Part shown: positions 32,457 to 41,982 of the stretch, piece by piece
Layout: every line of letters starts with the position of its first letter
Numbering within the stretch: the stretch's first letter is position 1
Source of the DNA: Mycobacterium sp. 1081908.1
GTDB taxonomy: Bacteria; Actinomycetota; Actinomycetes; Mycobacteriales; Mycobacteriaceae
DNA length: 64,000 bases
NCBI RefSeq assembly: GCF_001673535.1
Contig: NZ_LZLY01000133.1
Location: 58,900 to 122,899, forward strand
Direction of reading: 5' to 3'
Program-made: the position numbers and the translations under genes
The notes under the pieces: generated by a model
What the model was told of the DNA's origin: nothing
Seen by the model: the letters and a program-made list of their open reading frames with translations, nothing else
The model's database searches: none

Positions 32457-35400
32457 TCCGCCATCTCCCGCAGGGTCTCGGTCCAAAGTGCTTGCAGCTC
32501 TGCGATTTCCGCCTCGTCCAGGATGCCCGGCAGCGCCCGCCACTGGGTGGCCAGCACGCGGGCGGCGCCGGTCCCGAGGATGCCCGCCACCACGGTCAGT
32601 TCGTGGCGCACCGCTTGTTCGGGCTCGGGCGCCCGGCCGACCTCGGCCATCAGCTCGCGGTCGAGTTCGAGGTCCCCGACGCCGACATGGAGGTTGCCGA
32701 GGTAGTTGAGCAGCAGTTGGGGTTCGGGCAGTTCGCGCAGTCGCGTATCGGGCCGCAGGTAACGCAGCAGGCCGTAATCGATGCCGCTGCCGGGGATCCG
32801 GGCCAGGTCGGTGGGGCCGTCGGCGTGGATGCGCAACGGGTAGATCGCGCTGAGCAGCCCGACGGTGTCGCCGGTGTCGGTGTCGATCCCAAAATCGGTG
32901 CGGCCGTGCGTCTCCAGCGCCAACAACGGCGCCGGGGTGTCCTGACCGCGCCGCCGCCGCCACGCGGTCACCGTGCGCGCGGCCGCGGTGATCAGCAGCT
33001 CGCCCATCGGCTGGGCCGCCGAGGGCAGCCGCCCGGTGAGCTCGGTCCCGCAGGCCGAGACGCTGATCGCCAGGTCGCCGGCGCGGTCGGTGCGCGGCCG
33101 CAGCCTGCGGGCGCCCAGCGGCGGGTCGTCGCCCTGCAGTTCGGCGGCCCAAAAGGCTTCGGTGCTCAGCGTTTTGGCGCGTTCCGCCAGCAGGCGTGAC
33201 CACTGCCGGTAGGTGGTGTGCTCGCGGGCCGGCGTGGGCGCGCGTCCCGCGGCCAGGGCGTGCAGGCCGGCATCGAGCTCGCCCAGCACGATGCGCCACG
33301 AGGCGGGGTCCATCGCCAGCACGTGGGCCGTCAACACCAGCACGCCCGGCTCGTCCGGTCGGCGCAGCCACACCGCGGACAGCAGCCGACCGGCCTGCGG
33401 GTCGAGGCTCTCCAGCGCCGTGAGGACATGCTTGGCGACGTCGTTGGTCGGCTCGCCGCTGACCCATGCCTCGCTGAGGATGTCGACTTCCGGTTGTGCG
33501 ACAAGCGTCATCGCGTCGCGGTCCAGCCGGCATCGCAACACCTCGTGCGCGTCGATGACCGCGCGCAGCAGCGCCTGTAGACCGTCTCGGGTGATCGTGT
33601 CGGGCAGCCTGATGACTTCGGTCTGCGCGAGCCGTCGGGCATCGCCGTGCTCGTAGAGCCAGTGAACGTTGGGCAAAACCGGGATCGGTTCGCCGAACTC
33701 GGCCGCGCCGTCCGAGGCCGTGTGCCGGGCGGCGTCGGCGTCGATCGCCGCGGCGAGTTCGCGGATGGTGTCGCACTCCACCATCGACCGGGCGCGCAGC
33801 GCGAGGCCGCGACGGCGGGCGGCCTGCACGACCGACAGGGCCGAGATGCTGTCCAGGCCCAGTTCCAGAAAGCCCGCGGTGACGTCGACGACGGCGCCGC
33901 CCAAGACGTCGGTGAAGGCCTGGGCCAGGGCCGCCTCGGTCGGCGTATCGGGCGGGACGGCCGGACCATCGGCGATATCGGTTGCCACCAAGGCCTTTTC
34001 ATCGATCTTGCCGTGCGGGGTCAGCGGCAACTCGTCCAGGACGACGATGTGATGAGGGACCAGGTAGCGCGGCAGCCGCTCGATCAGCATCGAGCGCAGT
34101 TCGGCCACGGCCGGCCCGGCGGGCCCGACCGCCACATACGCGGTGAGCCGGGGCCCGTTGGCGTGGTGATGAGCCATCACGTGGGCGCCGCGCACGCCGT
34201 CGTGGCCGCAGAGCACCGCCGCGATCTCGCCGGGCTCGACACGGAATCCGCGGATCTTGAGCTGGTCGTCGCTGCGCCCGAGGAACTCCAGGCCGCCGTC
34301 GGGCATGCGGCGCACCACATCTCCGGTGCGGTACATCCGGCCGCCGCGGCCGTCCGGCTCGGCGACGAAACGGGTCGCGGTTTCGGCCGCCCGCCCCAGG
34401 TAGCCGCGGGTCAGCTGATCGCCCGCCAGGTACAACTGGCCGGCGGCGCCGTCGGGAACCGGCCGCAGCCAGGCGTCCAGGACGTAGGCGCGGGTGGTCC
34501 GGGTCGGACGGCCGATGGACGGCCGGGCGTGCTCGCCGATGGCCGCGACGACGGCCTCGACCGTGGTTTCGGTGGGTCCGTAGCAGTTGAATGCGGTCAT
34601 CGCCGTTCGGGCGCATTCGGTTTGGATGGCGCGCCACGCGGCGACACCGAGCGCCTCGCCGCCGAGCGCGAGAACCGCCAGCGGCACCCGCCGCAGCAGA
34701 CCCGCGTTGTGCAGCTGGCCGAACATTGACGGCGTGGTATCGATCATGTCCAAATCGAAGCGGTCGATCACGTCGACCAGCGTTTCGGCGTCGCGCTGGT
34801 GCTCGTCGTCGACGATGTGCACCGAGTGGCCGTCGAGCAGGGCCGCCAACGGCTGCCACGCCGCGTCGAAGGTGAACGACCAGGCGTGCGCGATGCGCAG
34901 CGGCCGCCCGAGTCGCGCGGCGGCCGGCCGAAGGACGCGCTCGATGTGGTCGTCGGCGTACGCCGCAAGCGCCCGGTGCGTACCGATGACGCCCTTCGGT
35001 GCTCCGGTGGTGCCCGAGGTGAAGACCGCGTAGGCGGCGTGGTCCGGCGGCACCGCGACCGCCCCGCAATGGGCGCTTTCGGCAACGGAATTCGCGACGA
35101 ATTCGTCGTCGACGACGATCGGAGCCGACGCCTGGCGCAGGATCTCGGCGATCCGCTCGTCCGGCATGCCGGGGTCCAGCGGCACGATCATGCCGCCGGC
35201 TCTGAGGATCGCCAGCATCGCGGCGACGTAGTTCGGGCCGCGGGGCAGCAGGATCGCCACCGGGGTCTCGCCGCCCACGCCGGCCCGCTGCAGCGCGGCC
35301 GCCAGCCCGTCGGCAAGCGCGTCGAGCTCGCGGTAGGTCAGGCGCCCGTCGGCCCAGCTCACCGCCGGCGAATCGGGTTGCGCCGCGGCGATTTGGGCGA

Positions 35401-36802
35401 GCCGGTCGTGCACCGCGACCATCGGCGCGACGGTCTGCGGCGGGCGCGGAACGACCGTTGCGCGCTCGCCGTCGAGCAGGACGTCGATCTCGCGCAGGGG
35501 CCGGTCCCACTTGTCCACCAACCGTTGCGCCACCGCGATGAGCCGCCTGCCGAGGTCTTCGGGCGCCATCGCGCCCAGCGCACCGTCGAGCACCTCCACC
35601 AGCACCGTGAGCGCGCCGGCGCTCAGGTGGGCGGCGATGGTCACGGGGAAATGCGACACGCTCTCCAGCGCCACCGGCCGGAACGTCGCCCCGTTTGCCA
35701 CGAATTCGGTGGCGCCCACGACCTCGCCGGGGGGGAAGTTTTCGTACACCAGCAGGGTGTCGAACATCTCACCGACACCGGCGATGGCGCGGAGCTCGGC
35801 GTGCCCCAGATAGCTGTGGTCGCGCAGCGCGGCGGATTCACGTTGCAGCGCAAGGCATTGCGCCCCGGTCGCCGCGCGGGGTTTCAGCCGCACCCGCAGC
35901 GGCACGGTGTTGATGAACATGCCGACCATCGTCTCGACTCCGGACAATTCGCCGGGCCGGCCGGATACTGTCACGCCGAACGTCACGTCGTCGCGGTCGG
36001 TGTAGACCGACACTATTGTCGCCCAGGCCATCTGGACCAGCGTGTTGAGCGTGACGCCGCGGGCGCGCGCGGCGTCGGCCAGCGCGGCGGTGGCCTCGGG
36101 GTCGAGGCGCACCGTGGTGCGGCGCGGTACGCCCGCCAGCGGCGGGGTGGCGGTCAGCGCCGGCGAGAGCAGGGTGGGCCCATTTACGCCCTGGAGGTGC
36201 TGGGCCCACAAGGCGCGGCTGGCCGCCTGGTCCCGGGCGGCCAGCCACCCGATGTAGTCGCGGTACGGCCGCGGCGGTGGCGGCAGCGCGGCGGCGTCTC
36301 CCCCGGCCCGGTACAGGGCAAGCAGTTCGGACACCAGAAGCGGCAGCGACCAGCCGTCGATGACGATGTGGTGCGCGACGATGACCAGATGCCACCGTTG
36401 CTCCGGCAATTCGATGAGCAGGAAGCGGATCAGCGGTCCGCGACCCACGTCGAAACGGCTTTGGCGCTCTTCGGCTTCCAGCGCCTCGACCTCGTCGGGC
36501 TCGGCGCGCACACACCGCCAGGGCACCTCGGCGCTGCGGGGCACCACCTGGACCGGCCGGCTCAGGTCGCCGTGGACGAAGCTTGCCCGCAGGTTGGGGT
36601 GCCGGGTCAGCAGGGCCGCGGCGCACTCGCGCAACAGCGCGACGTCCAGCGCGCCCTCCACGTCGGCGGCCATCGCGATGACGTACGGGTCGGCGCCCGG
36701 CTCCTCTTCGGAGGCCAGCGTCGCCATCGAGAAAAGCCCCTGCTGCAGGGGGCTGAGCGCCATCACATCCTCGATGGCCGGCCGCGGGTCGGCTCGGGTC
36801 AC
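32453..36802 (-). CDS. mbtF: Mycobactin non-ribosomal peptide synthetase MbtF
   Basis: Adds the terminal lysine-derived residue of mycobactin. 1449 residues from GTG overlapping the mbtE stop (1461 in M. tuberculosis). Order of domains: condensation (about 8-430, starting LSPLQQGLFSM, active site AHHIVIDGW), adenylation (about 465-960, AVFTSGTTGAPKGVIGT, YRTGDVVRRMPDGGLEFLGR), carrier (ELGLDSISALS near 980), then an epimerisation/condensation-like C-terminal domain (PNVHWLYEHGDARRL ... QLLLNYLGNLHVG). That last domain is expected to help close the caprolactam ring. 735 bases of open frame upstream are rejected because they lie inside mbtE. Confidence 0.96.
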   Translation of the reverse strand: MTRADPRPAIEDVMALSPLQQGLFSMATLASEEEPGADPYVIAMAADVEGALDVALLRECAAALLTRHPNLRASFVHGDLSRPVQVVPRSAEVPWRCVRAEPDEVEALEAEERQSRFDVGRGPLIRFLLIELPEQRWHLVIVAHHIVIDGWSLPLLVSELLALYRAGGDAAALPPPPRPYRDYIGWLAARDQAASRALWAQHLQGVNGPTLLSPALTATPPLAGVPRRTTVRLDPEATAALADAARARGVTLNTLVQMAWATIVSVYTDRDDVTFGVTVSGRPGELSGVETMVGMFINTVPLRVRLKPRAATGAQCLALQRESAALRDHSYLGHAELRAIAGVGEMFDTLLVYENFPPGEVVGATEFVANGATFRPVALESVSHFPVTIAAHLSAGALTVLVEVLDGALGAMAPEDLGRRLIAVAQRLVDKWDRPLREIDVLLDGERATVVPRPPQTVAPMVAVHDRLAQIAAAQPDSPAVSWADGRLTYRELDALADGLAAALQRAGVGGETPVAILLPRGPNYVAAMLAILRAGGMIVPLDPGMPDERIAEILRQASAPIVVDDEFVANSVAESAHCGAVAVPPDHAAYAVFTSGTTGAPKGVIGTHRALAAYADDHIERVLRPAAARLGRPLRIAHAWSFTFDAAWQPLAALLDGHSVHIVDDEHQRDAETLVDVIDRFDLDMIDTTPSMFGQLHNAGLLRRVPLAVLALGGEALGVAAWRAIQTECARTAMTAFNCYGPTETTVEAVVAAIGEHARPSIGRPTRTTRAYVLDAWLRPVPDGAAGQLYLAGDQLTRGYLGRAAETATRFVAEPDGRGGRMYRTGDVVRRMPDGGLEFLGRSDDQLKIRGFRVEPGEIAAVLCGHDGVRGAHVMAHHHANGPRLTAYVAVGPAGPAVAELRSMLIERLPRYLVPHHIVVLDELPLTPHGKIDEKALVATDIADGPAVPPDTPTEAALAQAFTDVLGGAVVDVTAGFLELGLDSISALSVVQAARRRGLALRARSMVECDTIRELAAAIDADAARHTASDGAAEFGEPIPVLPNVHWLYEHGDARRLAQTEVIRLPDTITRDGLQALLRAVIDAHEVLRCRLDRDAMTLVAQPEVDILSEAWVSGEPTNDVAKHVLTALESLDPQAGRLLSAVWLRRPDEPGVLVLTAHVLAMDPASWRIVLGELDAGLHALAAGRAPTPAREHTTYRQWSRLLAERAKTLSTEAFWAAELQGDDPPLGARRLRPRTDRAGDLAISVSACGTELTGRLPSAAQPMGELLITAAARTVTAWRRRRGQDTPAPLLALETHGRTDFGIDTDTGDTVGLLSAIYPLRIHADGPTDLARIPGSGIDYGLLRYLRPDTRLRELPEPQLLLNYLGNLHVGVGDLELDRELMAEVGRAPEPEQAVRHELTVVAGILGTGAARVLATQWRALPGILDEAEIAELQALWTETLREMAE

Positions 36803-39800
36803 GACCGATCCCCCCACGACGAGGTCAGGGCCGCCAGCTCCTCGGCGGACAGCCCCGACGCGCTCATCGGTGCGTGGGAGCCGTCGTTCTCGGGTTCGGT
36901 TTCGGCCGACGACTTGGCGTCCAGGGCGGCGGCGAGCTCGTGCAGCACGGGATGTTCGAAGATCATCCGCGGGGTCAGCGGCATTCCGGCGTCGCGGGCC
37001 CGCGCGGCGACCCGCACCGCGAGGATGCTGTCCCCGCCGAGATTGAAAAATTCGTCGTGCCGCCCGATTTCGTTGGCTTCGAGCATGTCGGCGAGGATCG
37101 CCGCGAGCGCGCGCTCGGTGGCGGTGTGGGGCGGTTCGGCGGGATCGGCGACCGCGGCCGCCCGCGCCGGCGCGGGTCGCTCGACGTCGGCCAGCAGCTG
37201 CAGTTGTCCGTCCGCGGTCCACACGCCGCGCTCCCCGCTGCGGTAAAGCCTCGAACCCGATTGGACGGCAAAGGGATCGGCGACGAAGCGGGTCGCGGTG
37301 AGCGATGCGCGCTCCAGCCGGCCGATGACCGCCGGACCGCCGCCGTAGTAGACGTCGCCCACCACCCCGACGGGGACGGGGTTCAGCCAGGCGTCCAGCA
37401 GGTATACCCGCGCCGCGCCGTCGCCCGCGTGGGACCGGGCCAGAATGCGCTGCCTTTCTTGCGCATTGGCGATCTCGACGTCGCGCAGCCGTTGGTCGGG
37501 GCGGTCGGCGAACGCCTCGATGACACGGACCAGCCACTCGGCGAACCGTTCCGCGGTACCGCGCCGGTACAGCTCGGGGCGGTAGATGACGTGGCCTCGG
37601 TAGCCGTCGTCGGACGCGAAGAAGTTGACCGACATGTCGGCGTGCGCCACGTCGAAGGCCGGCTCCAGCGCGGTGAACGTGGTGTCGCCGTCCGGCCCGC
37701 TGTCGATGACGCGGTCTTGTGGCAACTGTTCGCGAACGTGCACGACGACGTCGAACAGCGGGTTGCGTGACAGCGACCGGGCGGGGCTGACCGCGTCGAC
37801 CACCTGGTCGAACGGCAGGTCCTGGTGTGCGTACGCGGCCAGCGCCATGTCCCTGGTCCGCGTCAGCAACTCGCGCAGTGTGGGGTTGCCGCGCAAGTCA
37901 TTTCGCAGCACCAAGATGTTGATGAAAAACCCGATCAGGCGATCCAAATCGGATTCGTTGCGCCCGGCGACCGGGGTGCCGAGGGGGACGTCCGGGCCGC
38001 CGCCGGCCTTGTGCAGCACCACCGCGACGGCGGCCTGCAGCAGCATGAACTCGGTGATGCCGAGCTCGCGGGCCAGCGTGGCCAGCTTGGTGCGGGTCGG
38101 CGCCCCGAATCCGAACTCGACGGCGTCGCCGGCGCCGGTGAGGGCCGCCGGCCGCGGGAAGTCCGGGCGCAGGCCGTTTTCGGTTGGTAGCCCCTCGAGC
38201 TGGCGGGTCCAGTAGTCGCGCTGCGGTCCGGCGATGCCGGCGCTGTCGTCCAGCAGCGCCGCCTGCCACGCGGCGTAGTCGGCGTATTGCAATGGCAGCG
38301 GTTCCCATTCGGGAGGTTGGCCGCCGCTGCGGGCCCGGTAGGCGGTGAGCAGGTCGGTGAACAGCACTCCGGCGGACCAGTGATCGCCGGCGATGTGGTG
38401 CGTGACAACGGACAAGACGTTGCGGTCCGGCGTGCTCAGCACTGCCGCCCGGATCGGCGGGTCGGTCTCCAGGTCGAAAACGTGGCGCCGCTCGGTGTCG
38501 AGTGCGGCACGAAGCCAGTCCTCGTCGGGCCCGGCGGCGCGCCGCACCGGAACCTCGCCGGGCGGGTGGACGATCTGGTGCGGGACGCCGTCGATCTCGC
38601 GGTAGGTGGTGCGCAAGATCTCGTGCCGCGCCGCGACGTCGGTGACGGCCGCCGCCAGGGCGTCGGTGTCGCAGGGGCCTCGCAACGCCGCGGCGAACGG
38701 AATGTTGTTGACGGCGTTGGGCCCGTCGAAGCGATAGGTGAACCAGCTGCGCAGCTGCGACGACGAGAGGCGCGCCGGTCCGCCGTGGTTCAGCGCGATC
38801 AGCCGGGGCCGCGCCGAGGCCCGATCGGTGGCGTCGATGTGCGCGGCGAGCCGCGCCACCGTCGCCAGTTCGAAAACCTCGCGCACGCCGATGTCGACGC
38901 CGAACGCGTTGCGCACCGCCGCCACCAACTTCGTGGCGAGCAGCGAGTGGCCGCCCAGGTCGAAGAACGAGTCGTCGGCGCCGACCCGGTCGCGGTCGAG
39001 CAGCTCGGCGAACAGTTCGGCGACGCGCCGCTCGGTGGCCGATGCCGGTTCGCGGAACTCCGCGCCGGAACTCACCTCCGGGATCGGCAGCGCGGCCCGG
39101 TCGATCTTGCCGTGCGCGGTGATCGGAATCTCTTCGAGCACAACGTATGCCGCCGGCACCATGTACTCGGGCAACGCCGCGGCGACGCGGGCCCGGATGC
39201 GGTCGGTGTCCACCTCGGACACTCCCGCAGCGGGCGTCACGTAGCCGACCAGGCTCTTGCCCAGCCCGGGCAGGTCGCTGACCACCACGACCGCCTGTCC
39301 GACCGTCGGATCGACCGAGACGGCCGCGGCGACATCACCCAGTTCGATCCGGAAACCGCGGATTTTGACCTGCTCGTCGGCACGACCCACGAACTCGACG
39401 TCGCCGTCCGCGTTGCGGCGCGCTAGGTCCCCGGTTCGGTACATCCGGGCGCCGGGATTGAACGGGTCGGCGACGAATCGCTCCGCGGTCAGTCGGGCAC
39501 GGCGATGGTATCCATGCGCCAGATGCGTTCCGCCGAGGTAGATCTCGCCGATCACGCCGACCGGGACGGGTCGCAGCGAATCGTCGAGCAGGTGCATGGT
39601 GGTGTTGATCTTGGGCCGGCCGATGGGCACGATGCGGGTGCCCTGTGGGCCCTGGACCTTGAACCGGCTGGCGTTGATCACGGTTTCGGTCGGACCGTAG
39701 AAGTTGTGCAGCAGCGCGTCGAACGTGGCGTGGAACTTGTCCGCCACCTCACCGGGCAGCGGTTCGCCGCCGATGGGCACCCGCTGCAATGTCCGCCACT

Positions 39801-41982
39801 GGTTGACGCCCGGCAGCGACAGGAACAAGCCGAGCAGCGAGGGCACGAAATGCATTGCCGTGATTCCCTCGTCGCGCAACAGGGCGGTGAGGTAGCCGAT
39901 GTCGTTGAGTCCCCCGGGGCGCGGGATCACCATTCGCGCCCCGCAGGCCAGCATGCCGAAGATCTCGGCGATCGACACGTCGAAGCTCGGGGAGGCGACC
40001 TGCAGCAGCCGGTCGGTGTGGTCCACAGCGTACTCGCCCTGGAACCAGACGAAGTATTCGGCGACCGGACGGTGCGGCACCGCAACGCCTTTGGGCAGTC
40101 CGGTGGTGCCCGACGTGTAGATCAGGTACGCGGTGTTATCCGGCCGCAGCGGCCGCACCCGGTCCGCGTCGGTGGGGTCCTCGGCGCGGTACGCGGCCAG
40201 ATCGGCCACCGGCTCGCGCAGCACCAGCTTCGCGTCGCAATCGTCGAGGATGAACCGCAGCCGGTCCGGGGGGTAGGTGGGGTCCACGGGCACGTACACC
40301 GCACCGGACTTGGCGATGCCGACCGCGGTGACGACCAGGTCGGGCGACTTGTCCAGCAGCACGGCGACGCGGTCTTCGCTGCCTATCCCCTGTTCGATCA
40401 GCCAGTGCGCCAACCGGTTTGCCGCCTCGTTGACGTCGCGGTAGCTGAGCCGGCGGCCTTCGTACACGAGGGCGACGGCGTCCGGGGTCCGCGCGGCCTG
40501 CTCGGACACCAGCTCGGCGAGGGTTTTGGGGGCGGTCTCGAACGCCTCGCCGTGCGACACCTCCCGCAGCCAGGCCGCGTCGGCCTCGTCCAACAGCGTC
40601 AGCCCGGCCAGCGGCATGTCCGGTTCGGCCAGCGCGTCGTCCAGCAGCACGGCGAAGTGATGCAGCATCTGGCTCACCAGCGCGGGTTCGAGGATCTCCA
40701 GCAGGTGTTCGGCCTCGACCAGCACACCGGTGCTCTCGAATTCGACCATGAAACCCAGCGGCAGCTGGGTGAGGTTGCTGCGCAGGCCGTAGCGCTCGCA
40801 CTCGACGCCGGGTGGGCTAAACCCGCCGCCGTCCGGCTCGCGGAACCCGAAGCTGACCCGGGTCATCCGTTCCGCGCCGTGGCGGCGATCGGGGTTCAGT
40901 TCGCGCACGGCGCGGTCGAGGCCGACGCGTTGGTGCGCGAACGCCCCGGTGGCGGTGTCGCGCGTCGCCTTCAGCAGCTCGCGGAAGCTCATCGTCGGCC
41001 GCGGTCGCAGCCGCATCGCCACGGTGTTGCCGAAATATCCGATGGTGTCGTCGGTTCCGGCGCCGCGATTGAGCACCGGTGCGGCCACGAGGAAGTCGTC
41101 GCTGTGGGTATAGCGATGCATGAGGGCGCCGAAGGCGGCAAGCAGCACCATGTATGGGGTGCAGCCGGTGTCGCGCGCCATCGCGATCACCCGTTGCGCG
41201 GTGTCGCCGGACAGCCGTACCTCGCTGCGGGCGGCCCGCCAGTTGGTCGGCATGGTCGTCCCGGCCGGCCCGGGCAGCTCCAGCGGTTCCGGCGGGTCGG
41301 CCATGACGGCGCGCCAGTAGTCGAGATCGGCGTCGGTGGTGTCGGGTGCGGGCGGCACCGGGGTGTGGCGGTAGGGCGCCAGCTCGGCGCCCTCGTACGC
41401 GTTGGTGAGGTCGGCGAAGAACACCCGCCAGGAGCCGTCGTCCCAGGCGATGTGGTGGGCCACCAACAGCACCACGTGCTCGTCGGGTGCGGTGCGTACG
41501 GCGGTGATCCGCAGCGGCGCGTCGGTGGAAAGGTCGAAGGGCGTGGAGAATTCGCGCTGGGCCAGCACCTCGAGCCGCAGCCGGCGGGCGTGTTCGGGCA
41601 GCTCGGTCAGGTCGTGCTGTGCCCAGCCGGGGCGGAGGTCTTCGTGCACCGTCGGCCGGGGCGTGCCGTCGTCGCCGACGGCGTAGGTGGTGCGCAGGAT
41701 CGGATGCCGACGGCCGACCGCGTCGACGGCGTCGCGCAGCCGCGCGAGATCGATGTCGCCGGTGATCCGATAGGACACGCAGACGTTGAGCAGTGCGCCG
41801 CTGGGGTCGGCCAGGTGCACGAACCACATCCGGGCCTGACCGTCGGAGAGCCGGTCGTCGGCGGGCGGCGGCTCGTCAGGACCCTCGGTGCCGGACGAGA
41901 GGCCGCGGTCGGCGAGCCTGCGACGAAGCAGTTCCAGGCGGGCCGCATCGAGCCGGGCGCCGGTGTCGGCGATGTCAGTCAC
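36799..41982 (-). CDS. mbtE: Mycobactin non-ribosomal peptide synthetase MbtE
   Basis: Adds the first lysine-derived residue. 1727 residues from GTG at 41982, overlapping mbtD by 8 bases. Domains in order: condensation (about 40-480, AHHIAWDDGSW), adenylation (about 495-985, LIYTSGTTGLPKGVAVP, MYRTGDLARRNADGDVEFVG), carrier 1 (DLGGHSLLATK near 1012), second condensation domain (about 1050-1480, THHIAGDHWSAG), a short adenylation remnant (about 1520-1605, YLLDAWLNPVPVGVVGDVYY, RLYRSGERGVWTADGQLQ) and carrier 2 (NLGGDSILAVR near 1645). The remnant lacks the ATP-binding core and cannot be active, so carrier 2 must be loaded elsewhere. Confidence 0.95.
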   Translation of the reverse strand: MTDIADTGARLDAARLELLRRRLADRGLSSGTEGPDEPPPADDRLSDGQARMWFVHLADPSGALLNVCVSYRITGDIDLARLRDAVDAVGRRHPILRTTYAVGDDGTPRPTVHEDLRPGWAQHDLTELPEHARRLRLEVLAQREFSTPFDLSTDAPLRITAVRTAPDEHVVLLVAHHIAWDDGSWRVFFADLTNAYEGAELAPYRHTPVPPAPDTTDADLDYWRAVMADPPEPLELPGPAGTTMPTNWRAARSEVRLSGDTAQRVIAMARDTGCTPYMVLLAAFGALMHRYTHSDDFLVAAPVLNRGAGTDDTIGYFGNTVAMRLRPRPTMSFRELLKATRDTATGAFAHQRVGLDRAVRELNPDRRHGAERMTRVSFGFREPDGGGFSPPGVECERYGLRSNLTQLPLGFMVEFESTGVLVEAEHLLEILEPALVSQMLHHFAVLLDDALAEPDMPLAGLTLLDEADAAWLREVSHGEAFETAPKTLAELVSEQAARTPDAVALVYEGRRLSYRDVNEAANRLAHWLIEQGIGSEDRVAVLLDKSPDLVVTAVGIAKSGAVYVPVDPTYPPDRLRFILDDCDAKLVLREPVADLAAYRAEDPTDADRVRPLRPDNTAYLIYTSGTTGLPKGVAVPHRPVAEYFVWFQGEYAVDHTDRLLQVASPSFDVSIAEIFGMLACGARMVIPRPGGLNDIGYLTALLRDEGITAMHFVPSLLGLFLSLPGVNQWRTLQRVPIGGEPLPGEVADKFHATFDALLHNFYGPTETVINASRFKVQGPQGTRIVPIGRPKINTTMHLLDDSLRPVPVGVIGEIYLGGTHLAHGYHRRARLTAERFVADPFNPGARMYRTGDLARRNADGDVEFVGRADEQVKIRGFRIELGDVAAAVSVDPTVGQAVVVVSDLPGLGKSLVGYVTPAAGVSEVDTDRIRARVAAALPEYMVPAAYVVLEEIPITAHGKIDRAALPIPEVSSGAEFREPASATERRVAELFAELLDRDRVGADDSFFDLGGHSLLATKLVAAVRNAFGVDIGVREVFELATVARLAAHIDATDRASARPRLIALNHGGPARLSSSQLRSWFTYRFDGPNAVNNIPFAAALRGPCDTDALAAAVTDVAARHEILRTTYREIDGVPHQIVHPPGEVPVRRAAGPDEDWLRAALDTERRHVFDLETDPPIRAAVLSTPDRNVLSVVTHHIAGDHWSAGVLFTDLLTAYRARSGGQPPEWEPLPLQYADYAAWQAALLDDSAGIAGPQRDYWTRQLEGLPTENGLRPDFPRPAALTGAGDAVEFGFGAPTRTKLATLARELGITEFMLLQAAVAVVLHKAGGGPDVPLGTPVAGRNESDLDRLIGFFINILVLRNDLRGNPTLRELLTRTRDMALAAYAHQDLPFDQVVDAVSPARSLSRNPLFDVVVHVREQLPQDRVIDSGPDGDTTFTALEPAFDVAHADMSVNFFASDDGYRGHVIYRPELYRRGTAERFAEWLVRVIEAFADRPDQRLRDVEIANAQERQRILARSHAGDGAARVYLLDAWLNPVPVGVVGDVYYGGGPAVIGRLERASLTATRFVADPFAVQSGSRLYRSGERGVWTADGQLQLLADVERPAPARAAAVADPAEPPHTATERALAAILADMLEANEIGRHDEFFNLGGDSILAVRVAARARDAGMPLTPRMIFEHPVLHELAAALDAKSSAETEPENDGSHAPMSASGLSAEELAALTSSWGDRS

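Noticed and set aside
36803..37537. N-terminal extension of mbtF
   Set aside because: It lies inside the carrier and adenylation-remnant part of mbtE in another frame and is Arg-rich. The GTGA overlap at 36802 gives the expected start and length.
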